Below, in pieces: positions 8,397 to 17,718 of a stretch of 64,000 nucleotides of DNA. Position numbers and translations under genes: made by a program. The DNA comes from Burkholderiales bacterium. GTDB lineage: Bacteria; Pseudomonadota; Gammaproteobacteria; Burkholderiales; SG8-41. The DNA lies in the NCBI GenBank assembly GCA_036262035.1, contig DATAJS010000013.1:310001-374000 (forward strand). The letters are read 5' to 3'. How positions within the stretch are numbered: the first letter of the stretch is position 1; each line of letters opens with the position of its first letter. The notes under the pieces are model-generated. The model did no database searches, had not been told where the DNA came from, and was given only the letters and a program-made list of their open reading frames with translations.

Positions 8397-9232
8397 ACGA
8401 TCGGGCGGCGGCGCAAGCTGCGGGCGCGCACGCCGGCGACGGGCTTCAGCACATCGCCGCCGAGCCGTATTACCTTGCGAGCGCCGACGAGGTCGCGATC
8501 TTCGAGCACGCGCACGCACGCAGCCTCGCGGTGATGCTCAAAGGACCCACGGGCTGCGGCAAGACGCGCTTCGTCGAGCACATGGCCTGGCGCGTGAAGC
8601 GCCCCCTCGTGACGGTCGCCTGTCACGACGACCTCACGGCGAGCGATCTGGTCGGACGGTTCCTCGTGCGCGGCGACGAGACGGTATGGCAGGACGGTCC
8701 GCTCACGCGCGCGGTGCGTGCGGGCGCGATCCTCTACCTCGACGAGATCGTGGAGGCGCGGCAGGACACCACGGTCGTCATCCATCCGCTCGCCGATCAC
8801 CGCCGGCTGCTGCCGATCGACAAGACCGGCGAGCTGGTCGAGGCCGCCGAAGGTTTCCAGCTCGTGATCTCGTACAACCCGTCGTACCAGCACGCGCTGA
8901 AGGATCTCAAACCGAGCACGCGGCAGCGATTCGTGGCGCTCGACTTCGGCTACGCAACGCCCGAGCACGAAGCGCGCGTCGTCGCGCACGAGAGCGGCGC
9001 CGATCCGGCCGACGCACGCGCGCTGGTCGCGCTCGCGCAGCGGTTGCGGACGCTGCAGGACCGTGGTCTCGCCGAAGTGCCCAGCACCCGCCTCCTCGTC
9101 GCGGCGGCACAGCTCATCGCGAGCGGCGTCGAACGCCGGCGCGCGAGCGAAGTCGCGATCGTCATGCCGCTTTCGGACGAGGCCACGCTGCTCGCGGCGA
9201 TGCGCGACATGGTCGAGGCCACCTTCGTGTGA
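8393..9232 (+). CDS. norQ: MoxR-type AAA+ ATPase of nitric oxide reductase maturation
   Basis: A 279-residue CbbQ/NirQ/NorQ-family ATPase. Walker A is GPTGCGKT (51-58) and Walker B is ILYLDE (113-118), followed by the family's SYNPSYQ sensor region. NorQ works with NorD to insert or activate the FeB centre of NorB. It overlaps norB by four bases (ATGA) and is followed by norD six bases later, so the four genes form one transcription unit. Confidence 0.93.
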   Translation: MNDRAAAQAAGAHAGDGLQHIAAEPYYLASADEVAIFEHAHARSLAVMLKGPTGCGKTRFVEHMAWRVKRPLVTVACHDDLTASDLVGRFLVRGDETVWQDGPLTRAVRAGAILYLDEIVEARQDTTVVIHPLADHRRLLPIDKTGELVEAAEGFQLVISYNPSYQHALKDLKPSTRQRFVALDFGYATPEHEARVVAHESGADPADARALVALAQRLRTLQDRGLAEVPSTRLLVAAAQLIASGVERRRASEVAIVMPLSDEATLLAAMRDMVEATFV

Positions 9233-9238
9233 TCTGCG

Positions 9239-11230
9239 GTGCCTGAAGCCGAAGACGTCATCGTCGATGCCGCGCGGCACGCGACGGCGTACGCCATGGA
9301 TCTGTGGCGCCGCAACCGCGTGCGCCCGGACGTGCCCGGCGTCGAGCTGCGCGACGTGCGCGAGCGGCTCTCGCTGTTCGTCGAGGCGGCCGTCGCGGTC
9401 ACCGCCCCGATCCGCGCAGCGTTCGCGCCCCCTGCGCGTACGCTGCTCTCGCGCATGTTCGGCGGCGCCGAGCGCCGAGCGCGATCCGAAGCGGTGCCCG
9501 GCACCGACGGCGCGGCGATCCACCTGCCGGCGCGGCTGAACGGCGCGATCGATGAGGCGCTCGACGTCTATCGCGTGGCGGCGCTTCAGCAGGCCGTCCG
9601 CATTCGCCGCGGCACGGCCGACGTTTTTCCGTGGCGCGCCCCGGCGATCGTGCAGGACCTGTATCTCGCGAGCGAAGCGGCCGCCGTCGACGCAATGCTC
9701 GCGCAGGCATTGCCGGGCTTCGCACGCGCGTTGCGGCGCGCGCGCGCGGTCGCGCTGCGGTCCCGCGCCGACGCGCACAGGGACGAGGCGGGCGCCGTCG
9801 AGTCGCTGTACCGCACGTATCTGAGCGGCGGGACGTTTCCGCAGCGCGACGCCCGCACCGCCCGGCGCTCGCTCGCGTGGGCGCAAGCGCAGGCGCAGGC
9901 GCTTGCCGGTTCCGGTCGCTACCGCGCACTGCTGCCCGACGTGTTCCTCGGCGCCGTGCTGCGCGCCGATGCGGCGCCTTCCGGGTCGTGCGCGGCTGCG
10001 GACGCCGACGCGTCTGCTCGCCCGGCGATCACCCGGCCCATGACGCGGCGCCCGCGAGCACGCCGCGCGCAGGACGACGAGGACGACGACGGCGCCGGGC
10101 TGTGGATGATCCAGCCCTCGGCGCCCAACGAGCACGTCGAGGACGCGATGGGCTTGCAGCGTCCCGTGGACAAACAGCCCGATGCCGATCTCGCGGGCAC
10201 CGCCGAGTCGATCGCCGATCTCGAGGCGCTGCGTCTCGTGTCGACGCCCGGCAGCACGCGCGAAATCCTGACCGCCGACGACGAATCGATCGTGAGGGCC
10301 GCGGCTGCGGTCCCGCCCGCGCCTTCACAGGCCGGGCGACTGGCGTATCCCGAATGGGATTACACCGTCGGCGCCTACAACGAGCGCGCCGCGGTGGTGC
10401 GCGTGATCGACGCACACCAGGGCCCCGACGCGTGGGTAGACGGCACGATACGCCGTCACCGGCCGACGCTGGCGCGCGTCCGGCGCCGGTTCGAGGCGCT
10501 GCGGGCGCGCCGATCGGTGCAGCACGCGCAGCCCGAAGGCGACGACCTCGACCTGAACGCGTTCGTGGGCAGCCACGCCGATCGTCGCGCACGCCTGCCC
10601 CGCAACGAGCGCGTATACCTCACGAGCCGCCCGGCGCGCCGCGATTTCGCGGTGCTCCTGCTGATCGACGTGAGCGCCTCCACCGAAAGCTGGTGCGGCG
10701 GGGCGCATCGCATCATCGATCTCGAGAAAGAAGCTCTCGTCATCGTCGCGGCGGCGCTCGACGCGTTGCGCGTGCCGTTCGCGATTCAGGCGTTCAGCGG
10801 CTGCGGTCCGGGCGACGTGCGCGTGCGCGACGTGAAGCGGTTCGACGAACGCTACGGCCGCGACATCGGACGGCGCATCGGCGCGCTCGAGCCCGACGAG
10901 TACACACGCACCGGCGCGGCGTTGCGGCACGCCGCGGCGACGTTCATGCGCCAGCCGGCGTATCGCAGGCTCATGCTGCTCGTGTCGGACGGCAAACCCA
11001 ACGACTGCGATCGCTATGAAGGCCGTTACGGTGTGGAAGACGCGCGCCAGGCGCTCGCGGAGGCGAGGCTCCAGCGCATAGCGCCGTACTGCGTGACCGT
11101 GGAGCGCCATGCTTCGCGGCACCTCGCGCCGCTCTTCGGCGCCGGCAATTACACCGTCGTGAGCGCGCCCGAGCAGCTTTCCGCGGCGCTTCTCGACTGG
11201 CTGCGCACGGTCAGCGTCGCCCTGGCGTGA
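9239..11230 (+). CDS. norD: von Willebrand A-domain protein of nitric oxide reductase activation
   Basis: 663 residues beginning at GTG. The C-terminal third is a VWA domain with an intact MIDAS motif (DVSAS starting near residue 477, SDGKPND later). The long N-terminal part is Arg/Ala-rich, with an acidic patch (EDDEDDDG region). NorD partners the NorQ ATPase in cofactor insertion into NorB. It is the last gene of the nor operon; the next gene is convergent. Confidence 0.92.
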   Translation: MPEAEDVIVDAARHATAYAMDLWRRNRVRPDVPGVELRDVRERLSLFVEAAVAVTAPIRAAFAPPARTLLSRMFGGAERRARSEAVPGTDGAAIHLPARLNGAIDEALDVYRVAALQQAVRIRRGTADVFPWRAPAIVQDLYLASEAAAVDAMLAQALPGFARALRRARAVALRSRADAHRDEAGAVESLYRTYLSGGTFPQRDARTARRSLAWAQAQAQALAGSGRYRALLPDVFLGAVLRADAAPSGSCAAADADASARPAITRPMTRRPRARRAQDDEDDDGAGLWMIQPSAPNEHVEDAMGLQRPVDKQPDADLAGTAESIADLEALRLVSTPGSTREILTADDESIVRAAAAVPPAPSQAGRLAYPEWDYTVGAYNERAAVVRVIDAHQGPDAWVDGTIRRHRPTLARVRRRFEALRARRSVQHAQPEGDDLDLNAFVGSHADRRARLPRNERVYLTSRPARRDFAVLLLIDVSASTESWCGGAHRIIDLEKEALVIVAAALDALRVPFAIQAFSGCGPGDVRVRDVKRFDERYGRDIGRRIGALEPDEYTRTGAALRHAAATFMRQPAYRRLMLLVSDGKPNDCDRYEGRYGVEDARQALAEARLQRIAPYCVTVERHASRHLAPLFGAGNYTVVSAPEQLSAALLDWLRTVSVALA

Positions 11231-11240
11231 TACGCCGCTG

Positions 11241-11258
11241 CGGCGCGCAGGCGCGCCG
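11241..11258. terminator. GC-rich hairpin between convergent genes
   Basis: CGGCGCG and its complement CGCGCCG flank a four-base loop, 11 bases after the norD stop and before the convergent hydrolase stop. There is no T-run, so it is at best a weak intrinsic or bidirectional terminator. Confidence 0.3.
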
Positions 11259-11285
11259 ACTCGCGTTGATGCGGAAACGCGTGCG

Positions 11286-12485
11286 TCAGTCCGCCAGCCG
11301 GGTTTCGATCCGTATCTTCGAGTGCAGTGTCCGATGCACCGGACACTTGTCGGCGATCTCGAGCAGCTTCGCTTTCTGAGCGGCGTCGAGATCGCCTTCG
11401 ATCGTCAGCACGCGGTCGATGTGGTCGATCTTCGCGCCCGACTCCTCGCAGTGCTCGCAGTCGGCTTCGTGCACTTTCCCGTGCTTCAAATCCACGCTGA
11501 CCCGCGTGAGCGGGAGCTTCTTGTGATCGGCGTACAGCCGCACCGTCATCGACGTGCACGCGCCGAGCGCGGCGCATAAGAGATCGTAGGGATTGGGGCC
11601 GCTGTCGAAGCCGCCCACCGACACCGGCTCGTCGGCGCGCAGGCGATGGCGGCCGGCGTAGACGTCCTGCGCGAACTTGCCGTGCCCCGCCTCGACGACG
11701 CGCACGCCGGGGATGCTCTCCTGCGGCGCGGCTTCGATGTAGCGCGTGGCCCACGCCGACAGGATCTCGGCGACGTACGCGGCGTCTTCCTGTTTCGTCA
11801 GGAGGTGGTCGGCGTTGTCGAGCGAGACAAAGCTCTTGGGGTGCTTGGCCGCGGCGTAGATCTTCGCGGCGTTGTCGATCTCCACGATCGCGTCGCGGGG
11901 CGAGTGCAGGATCAGCAGCGCCTTGTGCAGCTCGCCGACGTGTTTCGACGGATCGTGACGCGCGAGATCCTCGAGAAAATCCCTGCGGATGTGGAAAGGC
12001 CGGCCGCCGATGTCGACGGTCGCTTCGCCTTTGGTGCGCAGCTCGTCCTTGTTCCGGATGAGATGCTCGACGTGACGCGGGTCGTACGGCGCGCCCAGCG
12101 TGGCCACCGCGCGCGCTTCCGGGATGCGGCCCGCGGCTGCGAGCACCGCCGCGCCGCCGAGACTGTGGCCGATCAGGATCTGCGCCGGACCGTAGCGCTC
12201 CTTGAGATAGTTCGCCGCACACACGAGGTCTTCGATGTTCGAGGAAAAGCTCGAATCGGCGAACTCGCCGCCGCTCGCGCCGAGCCCGGTGAAGTCGAAG
12301 CGCAGCACCGCGATGCCGCGCGCGGCGAGCGCCTGGCCGATGTAAGCGGCGGCTTTCGAATCCTTGGAGCACGTGAAGCAGTGTGCGAAGAGCGCGTAAG
12401 CGCGCGGCGTGGCGGTGGGCGTCTCGAGGCGACCTGCGAGCTCGTGTCCGTCGGCGGCCGGTATGCGCAGCGGGGTCGATGCCAT
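11286..12485 (-). CDS. Bifunctional alpha/beta hydrolase-OsmC family protein
   Basis: 399 residues. The N-terminal alpha/beta hydrolase half has nucleophile Ser108 in GHSLGG and a late His in NADHLL. From about residue 255 it becomes an OsmC/Ohr-type domain with the two redox cysteines in ALGACTSMT and CPVHRTL. OsmC proteins reduce organic hydroperoxides using Cys thiols. The hydrolase-OsmC fusion is a known proteobacterial architecture; the hydrolase substrate is unknown. It is convergent with norD and divergent from the GST gene. Confidence 0.9.
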   Translation of the reverse strand: MASTPLRIPAADGHELAGRLETPTATPRAYALFAHCFTCSKDSKAAAYIGQALAARGIAVLRFDFTGLGASGGEFADSSFSSNIEDLVCAANYLKERYGPAQILIGHSLGGAAVLAAAGRIPEARAVATLGAPYDPRHVEHLIRNKDELRTKGEATVDIGGRPFHIRRDFLEDLARHDPSKHVGELHKALLILHSPRDAIVEIDNAAKIYAAAKHPKSFVSLDNADHLLTKQEDAAYVAEILSAWATRYIEAAPQESIPGVRVVEAGHGKFAQDVYAGRHRLRADEPVSVGGFDSGPNPYDLLCAALGACTSMTVRLYADHKKLPLTRVSVDLKHGKVHEADCEHCEESGAKIDHIDRVLTIEGDLDAAQKAKLLEIADKCPVHRTLHSKIRIETRLAD

Positions 12486-12529
12486 GCGGTTCTCCGTGAA
12501 GCGGATACTTCAGTGTAGTCTTTGCGATC

Positions 12530-12562
12530 GGGGTCAGACCCCGATTTTTGGGGTCTGACCCC
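12530..12562. repeat. Double palindromic element GGGGTCAGACCCC / GGGGTCTGACCCC
   Basis: Two 13-base arms (12530-12542 and 12550-12562), each nearly self-complementary and exact reverse complements of each other, are separated by a T-rich seven-base spacer. It lies in the gap between the divergent hydrolase-OsmC and GST genes. A related copy occurs at 15225-15252, and a variant core at 19734-19787. It looks like a dispersed REP-type intergenic repeat. Confidence 0.7.
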
Positions 12563-12583
12563 GGTTTACTCCAAGGCGAGCCC

Positions 12584-13309
12584 ATGAAATACGAGCTCTA
12601 CTACTGGCCCGGCATCCAGGGCCGCGGCGAATACGTGCGCCTCGCGCTCGAAGACGCGGGCGCGGACTACGTCGACATCGCGCTGGCGCCCGAGAAGAAA
12701 GGCGGCGGCGTTCCCGCGCTGATGCGTTACCTGGCAGGCGAGGACATCGCGCGCCCGCCGTACGCGCCGCCCTTTCTGAAAGCCGGCCGCCGGATCGTCG
12801 GCCAGACGGCGAACATCCTCTTCTACCTCGGTCCCAGGCTCGGGCTCGCGCCGCGGGATGCAGACGGCCGGCTCTGGACCAACCAGCTCCAGCTCACGAT
12901 CGCGGACCTCGTCGCCGAGGCGCACGACGTGCACCATCCGGTCGCGAGCGGCCTCTATTACGAGCAGCAGAAGCGCGAAGCGAAACGCCGCGCCAAAGAC
13001 TTCATCGAAGCGCGCATCCCCAAATACCTCGGCTATTTCGAGCGCGTGCTCCAGCGCAACACCCGCGGCAGCGGCCTCGTCGGTGCGACCATCACGTACG
13101 CGGATCTGTCGCTCGCGCAGGTCGTCGCGGGATTGCGCTACGCTTTTCCGAAGGCCGCCAAGGCCGCCTTCGACAGTTACCCCAGGGTGATGGCGCTCCA
13201 CGACGAAGTCTTCGCGCGGCCGCGGCTCAAGCGCTATCTCAAATCGAAGCGGCGGCTGAAGTTCAACCGGCAGGACATCTTCCGGCACTATCCCGAGCTC
13301 GACCGATGA
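12584..13309 (+). CDS. Glutathione S-transferase family protein
   Basis: 241 residues from the ATG preceded by AAGGCGAG; an earlier in-frame ATG lies inside the palindromic repeat and is unlikely. The N-terminal thioredoxin-fold half begins KYELYYWPGIQGRGEYVRL, with Tyr/Gly/Arg as in sigma- and alpha-like GSTs, and an all-helical C-terminal half follows. It probably conjugates or isomerises using glutathione; substrate unknown. Its TGA overlaps the ATG of the amidase gene, so the two are coupled. Confidence 0.82.
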   Translation: MKYELYYWPGIQGRGEYVRLALEDAGADYVDIALAPEKKGGGVPALMRYLAGEDIARPPYAPPFLKAGRRIVGQTANILFYLGPRLGLAPRDADGRLWTNQLQLTIADLVAEAHDVHHPVASGLYYEQQKREAKRRAKDFIEARIPKYLGYFERVLQRNTRGSGLVGATITYADLSLAQVVAGLRYAFPKAAKAAFDSYPRVMALHDEVFARPRLKRYLKSKRRLKFNRQDIFRHYPELDR

Positions 13310-14862
13310 ATACCCATTCGTTCGCCGCCCTCCTCCCCATCGCCATCGCTGGATGCACAACACCCGGCCCCATGTCCAACTTCGATCTCCATGAAGCCAC
13401 CGTCGCCGGCGTACACCAGGCGCTCGCGAGCGGTGCCATCACCTGCGCCGAGCTGACGACGCGCTACCTCGAGCGCATCGAAGCCTACAACCTCAAAGGC
13501 CCGACGTTGCGCGCGATCCTCACGGTCAATCCGCGCGCGCTGGAAACCGCGGCCGAGATGGATCGGCAATACAAGGCGAACCCGAACGCCGTCGGTTCGC
13601 TGCACTGCATCCCGGTCATCCTCAAGGACAACTTCAACACCGCCGACATGCCGACGACGGGCGGCAACGTCAGCATGAAAGACTCGGTGCCGGCGAGCGA
13701 CGCGTTCACGGTCGCGCGCATGCGCAGGGCCGGCGCACTGATCCTCGCCAAGGCGAACCTCCAGGAATTCGCGCGCGGCGGCATGTCGGTCAGCAGCCTC
13801 GGCGGGCAGGTGCTCAACCCGTACGATCTCACGCGCACGCCGGGGGGATCGAGCGGCGGCACGGGTGTCGCCATCGCGGCGAACATGGCGATCCTCGGCA
13901 CCGGCAGCGACACCGGCCAGTCGATACGCTCGCCGGCCTCGGCGAACAACCTCGTCGGCATACGCCCGACGCGCGGCCTCGTCAGCCGCGCCGGGGTCAT
14001 CCCGAACAGCCTCACGCAGGACGAGATCGGCCCGATCGCGCGCACCGTGACCGATGCGGCGCTGCTGCTCGACGTCATGGCGGCCTACGACCCCGCCGAC
14101 CCGATCACGGCGCTGTCGACGGGGCGCGTCCCGAAGTCGTATACCGAGCTTCTGAACAGGGACGCGCTGCGCGGCGCTCGTATCGGCGTGATGACGAACC
14201 TGATGGGCAGCGCCGAGCGCCATCAGGAAGTGAACAAGGTGATGGAGGACGTCGCTGCGAAAATGGCCGCGCTCGGTGCGACGCTCGTGCGCTTCGATCT
14301 TCCCGCATACGACAAGCTCGCCGGCGCCGTCGCGACTTCGCAGTACGAAGCGCGCACGGTGATGGACCGCTATTTCGCGACGCTGCCGCCGAACGCACCG
14401 GTGAAGACGTTCGCCGACCTCGTCGCCGCGAAGAAGTCGGCGGTGCAGAAAACGCTCGAAGCGGAGATCGCGATCGTCGACGGCATGAACAGCGCCGCGT
14501 ACAAGGACCGCACGCTGAATCGCGAGAAGCTCAAGATACTGGTCGCGAACAAGATGGCGGAGCTCAAGCTGGACGCGATTCTCTATCCACTGCAAAAGAT
14601 CCTCGTCGCCAAAGTGACCGACGCGGATCAGCTCGAGCGCAACGGTACGCTGTCGAATGGAACGGGTTTTCCGGCGGTGACGTTCCCGGGCGGGTTCTCG
14701 GCGCCCACTGCGAGTGCGCCGTTGGGCGTGCCGGTGGGCGCGGAGCTGCTCGGGCTCGACTACACCGAAGCGAGGCTGCTCGCGTACGCCTACGCGTTCG
14801 AGCAGGCGTACAAGCCGCGCAAGCCGCCGGTCAGCACCCCACCGTTATCGCAAGGGCGTTGA
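13306..14862 (+). CDS. Amidase-signature family hydrolase
   Basis: 518 residues. The Ser-cisSer-Lys triad is visible: Lys107 in ILKDN, the GGSSGG loop (about 180-185) and nucleophile Ser206 in TGQSIRSPA. It hydrolyses amide bonds. The first residues end in IAGC, a plausible lipobox, which would make it a lipoprotein, though the N-region lacks basic residues; an alternative ATG at 13372 would give a cytosolic form. The start overlaps the GST stop. Confidence 0.88.
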   Translation: MNTHSFAALLPIAIAGCTTPGPMSNFDLHEATVAGVHQALASGAITCAELTTRYLERIEAYNLKGPTLRAILTVNPRALETAAEMDRQYKANPNAVGSLHCIPVILKDNFNTADMPTTGGNVSMKDSVPASDAFTVARMRRAGALILAKANLQEFARGGMSVSSLGGQVLNPYDLTRTPGGSSGGTGVAIAANMAILGTGSDTGQSIRSPASANNLVGIRPTRGLVSRAGVIPNSLTQDEIGPIARTVTDAALLLDVMAAYDPADPITALSTGRVPKSYTELLNRDALRGARIGVMTNLMGSAERHQEVNKVMEDVAAKMAALGATLVRFDLPAYDKLAGAVATSQYEARTVMDRYFATLPPNAPVKTFADLVAAKKSAVQKTLEAEIAIVDGMNSAAYKDRTLNREKLKILVANKMAELKLDAILYPLQKILVAKVTDADQLERNGTLSNGTGFPAVTFPGGFSAPTASAPLGVPVGAELLGLDYTEARLLAYAYAFEQAYKPRKPPVSTPPLSQGR

Positions 14863-15165
14863 GCCGCGCGCACCCTGCCCGCGCGTCGAGCCGGTCGGCG
14901 CCGGGGCGCTCGGATGGGTCGCGCTGCGCGGCGCGTCCTGCTTGATGATCTCGGCCTCGGCTTTGGCGTCGCCGCTGATCGGCTCGCTGCCTTCCGGCCG
15001 CTTCGTCTCGAGCGCGCGGTCGGGCTGCCTGCTCGTATTCACCGGATCGGATTTGTCGGCGTCGGCGCCGCCCATGCCGCTGACGTCGGGACCGATCGGC
15101 GTGACCGCGAACGCAGGTGCAGCAAACGCGAGCGCGATGCCCGCGAAGAGAATGAGCCTCTTCAT
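14845..15165 (-). CDS. Small exported hypothetical protein
   Basis: 106 residues with a clean signal peptide (MKRLILFAG, Ala-rich core, AFA cleavage) and GAGG upstream of the ATG. The mature part is short, polar and Pro/Gly/Lys/Glu-rich with no recognisable domain, and is probably disordered. I do not recognise a family. The last 18 bases overlap the convergent amidase gene. Confidence 0.6.
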   Translation of the reverse strand: MKRLILFAGIALAFAAPAFAVTPIGPDVSGMGGADADKSDPVNTSRQPDRALETKRPEGSEPISGDAKAEAEIIKQDAPRSATHPSAPAPTGSTRGQGARGSTPLR

Positions 15166-15224
15166 GATGGCTGCCTCGTCGATGTGACAAGCTTGACGAG
15201 GCAATGGGTGTGCCGCGACAGAAC

Positions 15225-15252
15225 CAGGGTCTGACCCTGCGGGGTCAGACCC
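15225..15252. repeat. Second copy of the GGGTCTGACCC-type palindromic element
   Basis: AGGGTCTGACCCT is followed by GGGGTCAGACCC, the same two-arm design as at 12530-12562 but with almost no spacer. It lies between the SDR gene's stop and the upstream side of the small exported protein. Confidence 0.65.
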
Positions 15253-15257
15253 GCGGT

Positions 15258-16217
15258 TTACGCGGTTTTCTTGACGTCGCCGGACTTCACCGCCTCGCTC
15301 ATCTTCACCGGCGGCACGACCGGCGTGACGCCGCTCATCAGGCCGGGCATCGTCTCGACGAGGTCGTCGATGCTGAACATGCCGTCGCCGCCCTTGAAGA
15401 GCGAGCGGTATTCCTCGCCGAAATAGTAGGTGTGGATGCGGCTGCGCTCGATGTGGAACACCTGGCCGTTGATGACGTCCGCCTCGTCCTTGCAGAGATA
15501 CGCGACGATGGGCGCGATATATTCGGGGCCGCGGTTGAGCAGCGTGCGCTCGTATTCGGCCTTGGTCATGAGGCCGGATTCGAACCTGCGCTTGCGATTT
15601 GCCTTCACCGCGTCGGTCAGCGTCATGCGGGTGTCCGCCGACGGGCAGATCGCGTTGGCGGTGATGCCGAACTTCGCGGCTTCTTTCGCGATCGAGCGCG
15701 TGAGCGCGATGATCCCCGCCTTCGACGCGCTGTAGTTGCACTGCCCGACCGAGCCCTTGAACGCATCCGACGAGAAGTTGACGATGCGGCCGAAGCCCGC
15801 CTGGCGCATGTACTTGATCGCGTGATGGCACATGTTCCAGTGGCCCTTCAGGTGCACCGCGACGACCGAGTCGAAATCGTCTTCCGACATGTTCCAGATC
15901 ATGCGCTCGCGCAGGTTGCCGGCGACGTTGACGACGATGTCGATCTTGCCGAACTCGTCCACGCACTGCTTGATCATGAGACCGGCCTTGAGGTACTCCG
16001 CGACCGAGTCGTAGTTCGCAGACGCACGCCCGCCCGCCTTGCGGATCTCCGCGACGACGTCGTCGGCGGGACGCTCTTCGGTCTTCTCTCCGCCGCGGCC
16101 GACACCCGGGTCGTTGACGACGACGCTCGCGCCTTCCGCGGCGAGCAGCTTCGCGACTTCGCGGCCGATGCCGCGCCCGGCGCCGGTGACGACGGCGGCT
16201 TTGCCTTCGAGATGCAT
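15258..16217 (-). CDS. Short-chain dehydrogenase/reductase (3-hydroxyacyl-CoA dehydrogenase-like)
   Basis: 319 residues from an ATG with AAGGAG upstream. The NAD(P)-binding motif is TGAGRGIG (11-18), the NVAG stretch is present, and the catalytic residues are Ser150, Tyr162 and Lys166 (YSASK). The long beta2-alpha3 insertion (GVGRGGEK) resembles the dehydrogenase domain of type 2 multifunctional beta-oxidation enzymes, suggesting a hydroxyacyl-CoA substrate. It is divergent from a Bug receptor gene. Confidence 0.88.
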   Translation of the reverse strand: MHLEGKAAVVTGAGRGIGREVAKLLAAEGASVVVNDPGVGRGGEKTEERPADDVVAEIRKAGGRASANYDSVAEYLKAGLMIKQCVDEFGKIDIVVNVAGNLRERMIWNMSEDDFDSVVAVHLKGHWNMCHHAIKYMRQAGFGRIVNFSSDAFKGSVGQCNYSASKAGIIALTRSIAKEAAKFGITANAICPSADTRMTLTDAVKANRKRRFESGLMTKAEYERTLLNRGPEYIAPIVAYLCKDEADVINGQVFHIERSRIHTYYFGEEYRSLFKGGDGMFSIDDLVETMPGLMSGVTPVVPPVKMSEAVKSGDVKKTA

Positions 16218-16294
16218 GGTTTGTTCTCCTTCTTCAACGGTACTCGCATAATGCAACGAAGCCGTCGTCCATGAAAGCGCGGAAGGAGGAGTCC

Positions 16295-17290
16295 ATGCAG
16301 AAGGTGTCACGCGCGGCCGCCGCCACGCTTTGTGCGTGCGCAAGCGCCGTCGCACTCGCAGCGCCTGCGCCCAAGCCTGAGGCGTCGTACCCGACGCGCC
16401 CGGTGCGCCTGATCATCCCCTATCCGCCCGCCGGGTCGACCGACTTCGTCGGGCGCGAAGTCGCCAACGGGTTGTCGCAGGCGTTCGGCCAGTCGGTCGT
16501 GATCGACAATCGCCCGGGCGGCGGGACGCTGCTCGGGCTGTCCCTCGGCGCCAAGGCCCCGGCCGACGGCTACACCGTCACCTTCGGCACGTCCGCCGGG
16601 CTCGCGGTGAATCCCGCGCTCGGGGTGAAGATGCCGTACGACCCGCTGCGCGATTTCGCGCCGATCGGGTTGATGGTCTACATCCCCTATCTGCTGGTCG
16701 TGAACGCGGACGTCAAGGCGCGCAACGTGAAGGAGCTCGTCGAGCTCGCCAAGGCCCAGCCCGGCAAGCTCAACTTCGCCTCGCCCGGCGTCGGGACGCC
16801 GAACCACCTCGGGATCGAGCTGCTCAACATCCTCGCCGGGGTGAAGTTCACGCACGTCCCTTACAAGGGCGGGGCGCTGGCGGTGAACGACCTCGTCGCG
16901 GGACGGGTGCACATCCTGTTCTCGGGGCTGCCGCAGGTCTCCGGGATGCTGAAGGCGGGAAGGCTGCGGGCGATCGCGGTCGGCACGACCAAGCCGACGC
17001 GGGTCGCGCCGGACCTGCCGCCGGTGGCGGAGGCCTTCCCCGGCTTCGACTGCAACACGTGGTACGGGCTGCTCGTCCCCTCGGGTACGCCGCAGCCGAT
17101 CATCGAGAAGTTCGGCGGCGAGCTGCACCGCATCCTGACCAACCCGACCGTGGTTCAGCGCCTGCTCGATCAGGGGGTCGAGGCGACGCCCGGCTCTGCC
17201 GCGACGTTCCGGGAATTGATCGTCGCCGAGACCGCGCGCTGGCGCAAAGTCATCAAGAGTGCCGGCATTACTGCCGAAGGCGCGCAGTAA
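16295..17290 (+). CDS. Tripartite tricarboxylate transporter receptor (Bug/TctC family)
   Basis: 331 residues; the ATG is chosen for the GGAGGAG Shine-Dalgarno just upstream. It has a Sec signal peptide and the family pattern: YPTRPVRLIIPYPPAG, NRPGGGTLLG, the GY(T) motif and HVPYKGG. These periplasmic proteins bind small carboxylates with high affinity. No TctA/TctB membrane partner is present in the window. It is divergent from the SDR gene, so it may serve that catabolic unit. Confidence 0.9.
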   Translation: MQKVSRAAAATLCACASAVALAAPAPKPEASYPTRPVRLIIPYPPAGSTDFVGREVANGLSQAFGQSVVIDNRPGGGTLLGLSLGAKAPADGYTVTFGTSAGLAVNPALGVKMPYDPLRDFAPIGLMVYIPYLLVVNADVKARNVKELVELAKAQPGKLNFASPGVGTPNHLGIELLNILAGVKFTHVPYKGGALAVNDLVAGRVHILFSGLPQVSGMLKAGRLRAIAVGTTKPTRVAPDLPPVAEAFPGFDCNTWYGLLVPSGTPQPIIEKFGGELHRILTNPTVVQRLLDQGVEATPGSAATFRELIVAETARWRKVIKSAGITAEGAQ

Positions 17291-17294
17291 CACC

Positions 17295-17311
17295 GGCGGG
17301 TTGGGCCCGCC
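17295..17311 (+). terminator. Stem-loop after the Bug receptor gene
   Basis: GGCGGG and CCCGCC pair around a five-base loop (TTGGG), four bases after the stop codon. No clear T-run follows, so an intrinsic terminator is possible but unproven. Confidence 0.4.
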
Positions 17312-17358
17312 AAATGCTTAGATAAGGTCAGGATGACACTCTCGGCATTGGCGGCAAC

Positions 17359-17718
17359 GTGGAAGCAACGGGCAAGGTGGCGGTCGCGGCCCTGATCGCG
17401 ATGATGGCGGGTTCGGTGCTGGCGGCCGAGCCTATCGGCGTGGTGAACCGCTCGAAAGGCGACGTGCGCATCGAGCGCGAAGGCGAGCACCTCAAGGCCG
17501 GGCGAGGCGCCCTGATCTATCGCGGCGACCGGGTGATCACCGGCCCCAGTGCCCACGCATCGATCACGATGCGCCGCACCGCGCCGCTCACGCTGGGACC
17601 GGGGAACGACATTCCGATCGACCGCTACGCGGCCGACGAGGTGCCGACGGTCAAGCGGTCGCCGCCGGCGATCCTGCAGAGCCTCGCCTCGTACTTCGCG
17701 GTCAACCGCCAGCGCTGA
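17359..17718 (+). CDS. Exported FecR-like domain protein
   Basis: 119 residues starting at GTG. A signal peptide (AALIAMMAGSVLAA) is followed by a short FecR-type domain: VVNRSKGDVRIERE, LKAGRGALIYRGDRVITG and a Ser/Thr strand. Such domains occur in periplasmic sensors and carbohydrate-associated proteins. Role here unknown. The 3' end overlaps the convergent E1 beta gene by 17 bases. Confidence 0.65.
   Translation: MEATGKVAVAALIAMMAGSVLAAEPIGVVNRSKGDVRIEREGEHLKAGRGALIYRGDRVITGPSAHASITMRRTAPLTLGPGNDIPIDRYAADEVPTVKRSPPAILQSLASYFAVNRQR

Noticed and set aside
6879-8519. A long minus-strand frame opposite norB
   Set aside because: Antisense shadow; norB carries every expected ligand on the plus strand.
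8294-10135. A 613-codon minus-strand frame opposite norQ/norD
   Set aside because: Low-complexity antisense shadow; Walker and MIDAS motifs are on the plus strand.
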